Of a stretch of 64,000 nt of DNA, positions 53,077 to 60,322 are shown piece by piece. The DNA lies in contig NZ_JAJONE010000001.1 of NCBI RefSeq assembly GCF_024700075.1, positions 1,950,001 to 2,014,000 of the forward strand, written 5' to 3'. Every line of letters starts with the position of its first letter. The stretch's first letter is position 1. The position numbers and the translations under genes were made by a program. The notes beneath the pieces were generated by a model. The model saw only the letters and a list, made by a program, of their open reading frames with translations. It searched no databases and was not told the origin of the DNA. The stretch is from Hymenobacter sp. J193. GTDB taxonomy: Bacteria; Bacteroidota; Bacteroidia; Cytophagales; Hymenobacteraceae.

Positions 53077-54447
53077 TTACCGGGCCGGCTGCAACGTCAG
53101 GTCGATGCGGAAGATGGGCCGGGCATCCTGCTCACTGGTCGTTACAGCCTGGACCCCGTCTACCAACGAGCTGAGCGCAAATGTCTTGGTGCCGCTCTGG
53201 TTGGGGTTGCTGTCGTTCTTGGTGGTCCACTGATTTACCCAGGCGGGCCGTCGGTCATTCAGCACCACTTGCAGGGGCCGGGCCGCTTTGCCCAGGCGCG
53301 TGAGGCGCACCTTCACAAAGTGGGTGTAGCCGGATTCGGGGCCGCTGCTGGCGCGGGTCTGGTCGGTGGCCGCAAACACCTGCGCAATTTTGGCGTCGGT
53401 ATCCTGACCGATGAGCTGCAGGTTTTGCTTGAGGTAGGCCACGTCCTGGTACAGGGCCGGCAGCGCCTTAAGGTCCAGGCCCAGCACGAATTCCACGGGC
53501 TGCGCGGCCGAGGCTTCGGCTACCGTAATGGTGTGGTAAGAGGCGCCCGCGGCCCGCTTGCTGGCGCCCTCGTCCCCGTAGTACCAGCTGCCCTGGTTCT
53601 GGAATTTACTGAGCAAGGAAGACGTAGGCACCGGATACGTGACCCCGAAGTGGGCCTGCTCGGCCGGCTGCTTGCTGAGCACGGCGGCATCGAAGCGGCG
53701 CACGGCATCGGCCGGGCCCAGCACCCAGAAGTAGTACGGAATATCGGTGTCGCAGCAGTTGGCGCGCTTGGCCCCGGCGGTTTTCAGGGCCGGGTAAAAG
53801 GCTCCCTTGAAGTCGGAGGTGAAGCCGTAGACCGACACGGCCAGGTCGGAGCGGCCGGCGCGGTTGAGGGCGTCGGTAATATCGGTTTTGATGTAGGGAA
53901 TAGCGCCGGCGTTTTTCGGGGAATAAATAAAGTCCGAAATCAGCACGCTCACGGCGCCGGGCTGGTAGTAGCGGCTCACCAGCGTATCGAGCACCGAGGG
54001 AATATCCGTGCTCTTGGCCGGCTCCTGAATGCCCCCGCGCACCGTGCCCGAAAGCTGCTGGTACGAGTCGCGGTAGGGCTTTTCCTTGATGCGGAAGAAC
54101 TGCTTCTGCTGGACGGCCGGGCTGCGGTTCACGTCCGACAAAAACTGGGCTACGTGCTGCTGAAACCTGGTATTCTCGGCCCCGCCACCGGGCTTGGGCA
54201 TAAACCCTTCCATAGACCCCGACACTTCCAGAAACACGTTTACCTGCGTGAGCAGCGCATTGGTAGCCTCGGTGGGCGCAGCGGTATTTCTGGGCGCTAC
54301 GGCCCCGGGCACTTCGGTGGGCGGCACTTCGGTAGGCGTGGTGGCCGCGCCCCCTTCCGATTTCATGTCCTCCCGGGAGTAGCAGCCAGTCAGCAGCAGG
54401 GTGGCTGCCACGGCCGGCAGCAGGGTAAGCAAAGTGGGTTTTCGCAT
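53077..54447 (-). CDS. vWA-like surface lipoprotein of the motor cluster
   Basis: The 456-residue product has a lipobox (LLTGC, Cys 22), a low-complexity Thr/Pro linker (about 30-62) and a von Willebrand A-like domain. The MIDAS motif reads NVFLEVSGSMEGF (Glu74, Ser76, Ser78), with Glu where Asp is usual, and AVSVLISDFIYSP supplies the later Asp. A second domain of about 180 residues follows. ATG 54447 is chosen because it gives the lipoprotein signal. It is the first gene of the cluster as transcribed, 105 bases before the small membrane protein gene. Confidence 0.8.
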   Translation of the reverse strand: MRKPTLLTLLPAVAATLLLTGCYSREDMKSEGGAATTPTEVPPTEVPGAVAPRNTAAPTEATNALLTQVNVFLEVSGSMEGFMPKPGGGAENTRFQQHVAQFLSDVNRSPAVQQKQFFRIKEKPYRDSYQQLSGTVRGGIQEPAKSTDIPSVLDTLVSRYYQPGAVSVLISDFIYSPKNAGAIPYIKTDITDALNRAGRSDLAVSVYGFTSDFKGAFYPALKTAGAKRANCCDTDIPYYFWVLGPADAVRRFDAAVLSKQPAEQAHFGVTYPVPTSSLLSKFQNQGSWYYGDEGASKRAAGASYHTITVAEASAAQPVEFVLGLDLKALPALYQDVAYLKQNLQLIGQDTDAKIAQVFAATDQTRASSGPESGYTHFVKVRLTRLGKAARPLQVVLNDRRPAWVNQWTTKNDSNPNQSGTKTFALSSLVDGVQAVTTSEQDARPIFRIDLTLQPAR

Positions 54448-54570
54448 CGGGCCAAAGTACAGGTTGGCGGCCGAAGCCGCAACCCCGCGTACTGACAAGC
54501 CCGGCGGAAGGTTGTGCGCCGGCAAAGCGTAGGGCAGAAATTTAGTTGTTGCCCCTCGCTTTCACAGCCG

Positions 54571-55212
54571 CTACGTGCTCATTTCCACGTCGTCCCAGTC
54601 ATGGGCCCGGTTGAAAATCCACTCCAGGGCTTTGCGCCGCTCATACACCAGGCTCTCGGATACCAGCGCCTCGCGCCCGTGCAGGCGCTCATCCACACAG
54701 TACCAGTGGAGCCGATAATAGTAGTCCAGCATGCGGTACAGCTCCTCGGTGGGCCGCAGTTGCTGCACCTGCGCCATTTTTGCATTGTCCTCCCCCGCCT
54801 CCAGATTGGGCAGCATCGAGGCCATATCGTCGCCACACCAGTTGGTGGGCACTAGTTCCGGTGTCATCTCGGTGGCCCACATCATCGCCCACAGGCTTTC
54901 CAGGCTCCAGCGCAGGTTAATCAGCTCCTGCTCCGTGAGTTCTTCGTTGCTTTTGCGGAGCAGAAGCTCTTCTTCTTCTGACAAAAATATGAGCAAATCC
55001 TGCTCGGCAAGCCAGTCACGGATAATGCCTACCGGGGCCTGAAAGGAAATATTGATCAGCGCGTTCAGCACGCTCATGCGGCCTTTCACTTCCTCTATTG
55101 AGCGCACCGCCGGCGTATCCAGGATCGGCAGCCAGTCACAGATGCGGCCGCCCAACGCCAAGACCTTTCCTTCCGACTCCGCTTTCGCTTGAAACTTGAA
55201 TTCGTCGTTCAT
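54571..55212 (-). CDS. DUF4272 family protein
   Basis: The 213-residue soluble protein has the DUF4272 pattern: an early alpha-helical region, LRWSLESLWAMMWATEMTPE in the middle, a WCGDDMA motif and a C-terminal VYERRKALEWIFNRAHDWDD. DUF4272 proteins have unknown function and often stand near variable or toxin-immunity type loci. The gene is 123 bases upstream of the vWA-like lipoprotein gene in the same direction, so it might be co-transcribed, although base composition is closer to average. Confidence 0.8.
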   Translation of the reverse strand: MNDEFKFQAKAESEGKVLALGGRICDWLPILDTPAVRSIEEVKGRMSVLNALINISFQAPVGIIRDWLAEQDLLIFLSEEEELLLRKSNEELTEQELINLRWSLESLWAMMWATEMTPELVPTNWCGDDMASMLPNLEAGEDNAKMAQVQQLRPTEELYRMLDYYYRLHWYCVDERLHGREALVSESLVYERRKALEWIFNRAHDWDDVEMST

Positions 55213-55233
55213 CCCTGCACTACTAAATAGCCG

Positions 55234-56232
55234 TTAGCTGTAATCAATTTCCGTGTTGTCGCCGATGTTGAGGCTGTGGTTCATCCCGCGGAAAGAAGCG
55301 TCGGAGCCCACGATGCAGTCGTGCAGCACGGCGGAGCGCAGCTCCGAGTAGGAGCCAATAATGGCGTCACTGAGGATAGTGTTGCGCACGATGGTCCGGT
55401 CGCCGATGGCCACGTTGGGGCCAATGATGGCGTTGGAAATCTGACAGTCACGGCCAATGCTGACGGGCGGAATGATGATGGTATCCGGAAATTCGGGGTA
55501 CTCGCGGCGGCCCAGAAACTCGGGGCGGTTGAGCAGACGGGCGTTGGCTTCGAGCAGGGTTTCCTTGCGGCCGCAGTCAAACCAGTTGTCCACCGGCGTG
55601 GTGGTGATGGTTTCCCCCTGCTGAATCATGCGCATGAGGGCATCAGTCAGTTGAAACTCGCCGTGGGTACGCTGGTCTTCGTCGATGATCTGCTCCAGGG
55701 CCTTGGCCAGGCCTTCCGGGTTGGCAATCTTGTAGAGTCCCACCATGGCGTAGTTCGACTTCGGAATCTTGGGCTTTTCCACCACTTTGGTTACGCGGCC
55801 GCCGGCGCCGGTTTCCACCAGTCCAAACATGGTGGGCGTCTTCACTTCCTTCACGGCCAGCACCGTGCCGGGCGTGCGCAGCAGCTGCGCCAGGTCGATG
55901 TCCACGATAGTATCGCCGAGCAGGATAAGCACGCCCTCGTCGTGGCGGAACGTGTCGCGGGCCAGCCACAGGGCGTGGCCGATGCCCTCACGGGGCTCCT
56001 GCACCACAAACGTAGCCTGCAGCGTCGGGTACTGGCGGCGCACGTAGCGCTCCACTTTCTCACCCAGGTAGCCGATGATGAACACAAACTCCTCGATGCC
56101 CGCGGCCTGGAGCCGGTCGATGATGTGGCCCAGGATGGTGGTGCCCGCCACGGGCACCAGCGACTTGGGCTGGGTGTGCGTGTGGGGGCGCAGGCGGGTG
56201 CCGATACCAGCAACGGGAATAACTGCTTTCAT
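55234..56232 (-). CDS. Sugar-1-phosphate nucleotidyltransferase
   Basis: The 332-residue enzyme begins MKAVIPVAGIGTRLRPHTHT and continues QPKSLVPVAGTTILGHIIDR, the nucleotide-binding signature of sugar nucleotidyltransferases. Later motifs are LILLGDTIVDIDLAQLL (metal Asp), VEKPKIPKSNYAMVGLYKI and NWFDCGRKETLLEANARLL. A C-terminal left-handed beta-helix (about 245-332, ISNAIIGPNVAIGDRTIVRN) follows. This resembles glucose-1-phosphate thymidylyl- or uridylyltransferases of the long, hexapeptide-repeat type; base and sugar specificity cannot be told. Start ATG 56232. It is upstream of the DUF4272 gene in the same direction. Confidence 0.9.
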   Translation of the reverse strand: MKAVIPVAGIGTRLRPHTHTQPKSLVPVAGTTILGHIIDRLQAAGIEEFVFIIGYLGEKVERYVRRQYPTLQATFVVQEPREGIGHALWLARDTFRHDEGVLILLGDTIVDIDLAQLLRTPGTVLAVKEVKTPTMFGLVETGAGGRVTKVVEKPKIPKSNYAMVGLYKIANPEGLAKALEQIIDEDQRTHGEFQLTDALMRMIQQGETITTTPVDNWFDCGRKETLLEANARLLNRPEFLGRREYPEFPDTIIIPPVSIGRDCQISNAIIGPNVAIGDRTIVRNTILSDAIIGSYSELRSAVLHDCIVGSDASFRGMNHSLNIGDNTEIDYS

Positions 56233-56350
56233 ACTAAAATGGGCGAGGAATAGATTCGCAAAATACAGATTCGATTGGTTTAGCCAGCCTGTATACAACC
56301 GCCGCCGCCCGAATTCGTACTGGCAGCACGTGTATATAGGATTTCTTCCA

Positions 56351-56358
56351 TAGGTTTG
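56351..56358 (+). promoter_or_regulatory. Candidate -7 element for lemA
   Basis: TAGGTTTG matches TAnnTTTG, about 100 bases before the lemA start; a GTG lies 18 bases upstream where TTG is expected. The region between the divergent genes is otherwise without features. Confidence 0.35.
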
Positions 56359-56457
56359 GTTGACCAAGCTCCGCCGTACCGCCTCGTATAACCGCCCCCT
56401 GGGCTCAGCGGTTTTCCCTTGTTTTCTCTCCCTCACTCCCTTTTTCCAACTTCTTCT

Positions 56458-57036
56458 ATGAAACGTTTCCTTCTCTACTTTGCCGGTCTGATGATTATGC
56501 TCAGCCAGACTTCCTGCGGCTACAACTCCATGGTGCAGAAAGATCAGGCCGTGAAAGCCCAGTGGGCCAACGTGCAGAACAGCTACCAGCGCCGCTCCGA
56601 CCTGATTCCGAACCTGGTAAATACCGTAAAAGGCGCCGCCAACTTCGAGAAATCGACGCTGACGGAGGTGATTGAAGCCCGTGCCAAGGCCACGAGCGTG
56701 CAGGTAAACTCCGACCAGCTGACGCCCGAAAACATCAAAAGATTCCAGGAAGCCCAAAGCCAGATTTCATCGGGTCTGGGTCGTTTGCTGGCCGTTTCGG
56801 AAAACTACCCTGACCTGAAGGCCAACGCCAACTTCCAGGAGCTGCAGGCCCAGATTGAGGGCACCGAAAACCGCATCAACGTGGAGCGCCAGAAGTTCAA
56901 CACCGTCACCAACGACTACAACGGCTACATCAAGTCGTTCCCCAACAACCTTTTTGCCGGCATGTTCGGCTTCGCCGAGAAGCCCTACTTTGAGGCCGAT
57001 GCCAGTGCTCAGAAAGCTCCCACGGTACAGTTTTAA
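56458..57036 (+). CDS. LemA family protein
   Basis: LemA proteins have an N-terminal membrane anchor and a helical bundle exposed to the cytosol or periplasm, and are often encoded with TPM-domain proteins. The 192-residue product has a lipoprotein-like N-terminus (LMIMLSQTSCGYNSMVQKDQ, Cys 20) and the family core WANVQNSYQRRSDLIPNLVN, LLAVSENYPDLKANANFQEL and GTENRINVERQKFN. The C-terminal tail has YIKSFPNNLFAGMFGF, also conserved. The start ATG 56458 is chosen for the signal. It leads a LemA-TPM-TPM set. Confidence 0.95.
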   Translation: MKRFLLYFAGLMIMLSQTSCGYNSMVQKDQAVKAQWANVQNSYQRRSDLIPNLVNTVKGAANFEKSTLTEVIEARAKATSVQVNSDQLTPENIKRFQEAQSQISSGLGRLLAVSENYPDLKANANFQELQAQIEGTENRINVERQKFNTVTNDYNGYIKSFPNNLFAGMFGFAEKPYFEADASAQKAPTVQF

Positions 57037-57042
57037 TTAGTT

Positions 57043-57145
57043 GTTAGGGTCTTGGTGTCTTGAGGTCTTGGTTGACGCTCAATGAGGCGTTGTTTTCAAA
57101 AACATCAACCAAGACCCCAAGACCCCAAGTCCCCAAGACCCTAAC
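57043..57145. repeat. Stop-to-start hairpin with 8-base units between lemA and the TPM gene
   Basis: The left arm carries GGTCTTGG-type 8-base units (GGTCTTGG, TGTCTTGA, GGTCTTGG) and the right arm has four in complement. GGTCTTGGTTGA at 57064-57075 pairs perfectly with 57105-57116, and the outer GTTAGGGTCTTGG pairs with CCAAGACCCTAAC. The element starts 7 bases after the lemA stop and ends 2 bases before the next ATG, filling the entire gap. The arms differ by one unit in number. Confidence 0.88.
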
Positions 57146-57147
57146 CC

Positions 57148-57600
57148 ATGACCAACCCGCTCACGCCCCAGCAGGAAGCTTCGCTCATAGCCGCCATCCG
57201 GCAGGCTGAGGTGCGCACTTCCGGGGAAATTCGCGTGCATCTGGAAAACCAGTGCCCTACTCCCGAGCCACTGGACCGCGCCGCGCAGGTTTTTGCCCAG
57301 CTCAACATGCAGCACACCGCGCAGCGAAACGGGGTGCTGTTCTATGTAGCCTGGGACTCGCGGCAGTTTGCCGTAATTGGCGATGCCGGCATCAACGCCG
57401 CCGTGCCCGACGACTTCTGGGAAAGCACCAAGGAAATTGTGCTTGACCATTTCCGGCTCAACAAGTTTGTGGTGGGCCTGGAAAAAGGCATTCAGCTGGT
57501 AGGTGAGCAGCTGCAGCGGTATTTTCCCTACGATGCCACTACCGACCAGAACGAGCTCGACGACTCCATCTCGTTTGGCGATTCCGCGCCACGCAAATGA
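57148..57600 (+). CDS. TPM domain protein, cytosolic type
   Basis: The 150-residue protein has a TPM domain without signal peptide: LTPQQEASLIAAIRQAEVRT, SGEIRVHLENQC, NGVLFYVAWDSRQFAVIGDA and DFWESTKEIVLDHFRLNKFV. TPM-type domains are linked to photosystem repair in plants and, with LemA, to membrane protein quality in bacteria; the mechanism is not established. Its last four bases overlap the next start (ATGA), so the two TPM genes are translationally coupled. Confidence 0.88.
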   Translation: MTNPLTPQQEASLIAAIRQAEVRTSGEIRVHLENQCPTPEPLDRAAQVFAQLNMQHTAQRNGVLFYVAWDSRQFAVIGDAGINAAVPDDFWESTKEIVLDHFRLNKFVVGLEKGIQLVGEQLQRYFPYDATTDQNELDDSISFGDSAPRK

Positions 57601-58424
57601 CCGTATCCTCTCTTAGGTTTTCCTGGCTGAAGCCAGCGGGGTGGTGCCTGCCGCTGCTGGCTCTGTGGCTGCTGGTTATTTCAGCAGCCGTAGGCCAGAA
57701 TCTGCCGCCACGGCCTTCGCCCGCGCGCCTCGTCAACGACCTTGCCGGCCTGCTCAGCCCCGACGAAGAAGCCCGGCTGGAGCAGAAGCTGGTGGCCTAC
57801 AACGACTCTACCTCCTCGCAGATTGCCATCGTTACGGTGCAGACGCTGGACGGCTATGAGGTGGCCGACTACGCGCAGCGGCTGGGTGAAAGCTGGGGCG
57901 TGGGTCGCAAGGGCAAAAACAACGGCCTGCTGATCCTGGTCAGCAACGTGGAGCATAAAGTCACCATTCAAACCGGCTACGGCCTGGAGGGTGCCATTCC
58001 CGATGCACTGGCCAAGCGCGTCATCAGCAACGTTATCGTGCCCAATTTCCGGGCGGGTCAGTACTATACCGGCCTGGATGAGGCCACTACCCGCCTGATT
58101 GCGCTGGCCAGCGGTGAGTACAAGGCTGAGCCCCGCGCCACTGGCGACTACGAAGACAGCAGCGGCTCTGGCTGGATGTTTTGGGTTATACTCGGCATTC
58201 TGATTATCATCCTCATTTCCCGCATGCGTGGCGGGGGTGGTGGCGGAGGCGGCTTTGGTGGCCGCCGTAACCGGGGTTTTGGGGGAGGATTTATTCCGCC
58301 TATCATCCTGGGTGGCGGTGGCTTTGGGGGTGGCGGCTTCGGCGGCGGTGGAGGTGGCGGCGGAGGCTTCGGTGGCTTCGGCGGTGGCTCCTTTGGCGGC
58401 GGCGGCGCCTCCGGCGACTGGTAG
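57597..58424 (+). CDS. TPM domain protein with membrane anchor and Gly-rich tail
   Basis: The 275-residue protein has a signal peptide (GWCLPLLALWLLVISAAVGQ), an extracytoplasmic TPM domain (about 38-165; LVNDLAGLLSPDEEARLEQK, SSQIAIVTVQTLDG, VGRKGKNNGLLILVSNVEHK, IQTGYGLEGAIPDALAKRVI), a membrane helix (about 190-206, WMFWVILGILIIILISRM) and a C-terminal tail of about 68 residues that is nearly all glycine with phenylalanine (GGGGFGGGGFGG type). This is the YgcG-like family. The tail is probably disordered and on the cytosolic side. The start overlaps the upstream gene by four bases. Confidence 0.9.
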   Translation: MTVSSLRFSWLKPAGWCLPLLALWLLVISAAVGQNLPPRPSPARLVNDLAGLLSPDEEARLEQKLVAYNDSTSSQIAIVTVQTLDGYEVADYAQRLGESWGVGRKGKNNGLLILVSNVEHKVTIQTGYGLEGAIPDALAKRVISNVIVPNFRAGQYYTGLDEATTRLIALASGEYKAEPRATGDYEDSSGSGWMFWVILGILIIILISRMRGGGGGGGGFGGRRNRGFGGGFIPPIILGGGGFGGGGFGGGGGGGGGFGGFGGGSFGGGGASGDW

Positions 58425-58426
58425 AA

Positions 58427-58533
58427 GGTGAAACGGTGAGTTGATGAAATGGTGGGTTTGACGTTCTGGCCACACGAATGGCAAAAACAGAACATTAAAC
58501 TCACCATTTCACCAGCTCACTATTTCACCATTT
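58427..58533. repeat. Hairpin with 8-base units between convergent genes
   Basis: The left arm reads in 8-base units (AAGGTGAA, ACGGTGAG, TTGATGAA, ATGGTGGG, TTTGACGT). The right arm as complement reads ATGGTGAA, ATAGTGAG, CTGGTGAA, ATGGTGAG, TTTAATGT. The unit is near that of the htpG hairpin. The right arm overlaps the last codons and stop of the exonuclease gene. It probably ends both convergent transcripts. Confidence 0.85.
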
Positions 58534-59116
58534 TATATCCCGGCAACTCATAAAACGGCCGGAGCAGCTGCACTACGTCCAAGGCATCGGCCAGGGCTTG
58601 GTGGGCTACGGTGTCGTCCTCGAAGCCAGCCCGGGCCTTACACGTTTGCATGGTAGGCAGGCGGGTGTCCTTGCGCCAGTTCAGGTAGAACGCCGCCGGG
58701 TCGAGCATGGCGGGCTCGGCGCGTACCAGGGTGCCATAGCCCGGCAGTTCCCGCAGAAACCCCAGGTCGAACACCGCAATGTTTTTGCCGGCCATTGTTA
58801 CCGCCACACAGTCGTGCTTATCGGTTTTGAAGCCGTGCGCCAGCAGAAACGCCCGCAGCTGGGGTAGCAGCTCCGCGGGCTTGCATAGCTCCGGATTGGG
58901 CTCTTTACGGGCCAGCTCTGCCAGCAGGCGGGCATTCAGGGCCAGGGCGCCGGCCGTGCCTACGTACTCTTGGTGGCGCACCACGCGCCGGAAGGCGGGC
59001 AGTTCTGCCAACGGCCGCAGCTGCCTGGTGTCTTCCACCACGGCAGCCAGCTCCAGTATCTGGTGGCGCTGCGGGTTGCTGCCGGAGGTTTCGAGGTCGA
59101 GGGAGAGGTAGCGCAT
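58520..59116 (-). CDS. DnaQ-like 3-prime to 5-prime exonuclease
   Basis: The 198-residue protein has an RNase H-like exonuclease fold of the DEDDh group: MRYLSLDLETSGSNPQRHQI (Exo I, Asp6 and Glu8), AVTMAGKNIAVFDLGFLREL (Exo II) and DTVAHQALADALDVVQLLRP (Exo III with His and Asp). This fits the oligoribonuclease/DnaQ-like group; the role may be RNA or DNA turnover and cannot be refined. The C-terminal residues KMVK are encoded within a hairpin arm. ATG at 59116 begins at the family start. Confidence 0.88.
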   Translation of the reverse strand: MRYLSLDLETSGSNPQRHQILELAAVVEDTRQLRPLAELPAFRRVVRHQEYVGTAGALALNARLLAELARKEPNPELCKPAELLPQLRAFLLAHGFKTDKHDCVAVTMAGKNIAVFDLGFLRELPGYGTLVRAEPAMLDPAAFYLNWRKDTRLPTMQTCKARAGFEDDTVAHQALADALDVVQLLRPFYELPGYKMVK

Positions 59117-59508
59117 ACGTAGCCTCTACGTGAAGGCGCGCACCCGGGATAAGCGGTGGCGCGAAGCAGCGCGGGCTTACAGCACTGTTGGCCTCCGCAT
59201 CTTTTGTTGCTCTTCCACGTGTGGCTTCCCATTTAAATGTATGGCGAAACATTGCCATTCACCACCCCGGTGAGGGCTGCCCGGGCAAAAGTACGCTACC
59301 TCTTAGGGCACTATAAGAAACAGCTGGTCAGGCACAAACAATGAGAGGAATTCTCTCAAAAGCAAAGCAGGGAAGTGAAGAGCCGCCCTGAAAAGAAAGC
59401 CTGCACCATTTGTAGGCATGCAACCCTGCTTACTATTAGTCACTCTATACCTCACGCAGTGAGGTGGGAAACAGAACCGGCTTTCGTTATTTCGCCCATA
59501 AATTATTG
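59117..59508. other. Gap of about 390 bases without recognised gene
   Basis: This is a mixed-composition region between divergent genes. A 7-base inverted repeat near 59345 (GAGAGGAATTCTCTC) and CTCACGCAGTGAG near 59450 are visible but short. No tRNA, small RNA or promoter could be supported. Confidence 0.4.
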
Positions 59509-60267
59509 ATGAACACACCCATGTCTATCCGACGGAGTATCCCCGTGCTTTGCCTGCTGCTTTTTGCGCAACGAGCCTTTTCACAGACTCCTGCTCCCGA
59601 CCATACTCCCCTTGTTGCAGCATCCGTAAGCCAGCTTCAGCAGGAGTACACCCAGGCCTTTCCCATCAACTCCCAGTTATATAACGGACCGGAGTACGTT
59701 GATTTTGCCAAGCGGTACCGGCAGAATATCGGGCATCAGTTTTTTCTTTCTCCCGAAAAGGCGGCCGGTAGTGTGCACTACAACGACCATTATTTTCCTG
59801 ACCTGCAGCTGGTGTATGATATTCTTTCCGAACAGGTTATTCTGCAGCAGCCTACCAACCCCCTGCGCTTTAGATTGGTTAGCGAAAAGCTGCGCGAATT
59901 CTCAGTTGCCGGGCATCGGTTTATTCGCATAGAAACCGACAGCACAAATCAAAAAGTTGTGCAAACGGGATTTTATGAGGTCTTAGAGGATAATACGCTC
60001 CAGGTGCTGGCCAAGCGCGCCAAGCGCATGCAGGAGCATGTAAATCAGGGGCAGAAGTACCTGGAATTTGTTGAAACCAATAAGCTTTTTATAAAAAAGT
60101 CGGGCGTGTTCTATTCCGTAAGCAGCAAAGGATCCGTTACGCGCCTTTTGGCCGACCGCAGCAAAGAAATTCAGAAATATATCCGGGACAATAAATTAAA
60201 ATTCAACAAGAACACCCGTGAGTCCGATATCATACAGGTAGTGCGTTTCTACAACAGTTTAGTGTAG
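59509..60267 (+). CDS. Exported hypothetical protein
   Basis: The 252-residue protein has a signal peptide (IPVLCLLLFAQRAFSQ, start ATG 59509 or 59521) and a mature domain beginning TPAPDHTPLVAASVSQLQQE. Strands such as YNDHYFPDLQLVYDILSEQV and a Lys-rich C-terminus (KEIQKYIRDNKLKFNKNTRE) are seen. I do not recognise a family. It lies 55 bases upstream of a TonB receptor gene in the same direction and may be an accessory. GC content is lower than the receptor gene. Confidence 0.7.
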   Translation: MNTPMSIRRSIPVLCLLLFAQRAFSQTPAPDHTPLVAASVSQLQQEYTQAFPINSQLYNGPEYVDFAKRYRQNIGHQFFLSPEKAAGSVHYNDHYFPDLQLVYDILSEQVILQQPTNPLRFRLVSEKLREFSVAGHRFIRIETDSTNQKVVQTGFYEVLEDNTLQVLAKRAKRMQEHVNQGQKYLEFVETNKLFIKKSGVFYSVSSKGSVTRLLADRSKEIQKYIRDNKLKFNKNTRESDIIQVVRFYNSLV

Positions 60268-60322
60268 AAGATTTATCGGCGCCCTTTTTTTGTTAAGCAC
60301 CCGTTTTCCTATAGTGCCTTTT

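Noticed and set aside
41975..54447. Complete Zorya defence system
   Set aside because: No ZorC, ZorD helicase or ZorE nuclease seen in the cluster or next to it, so only the channel pair resembles Zorya.
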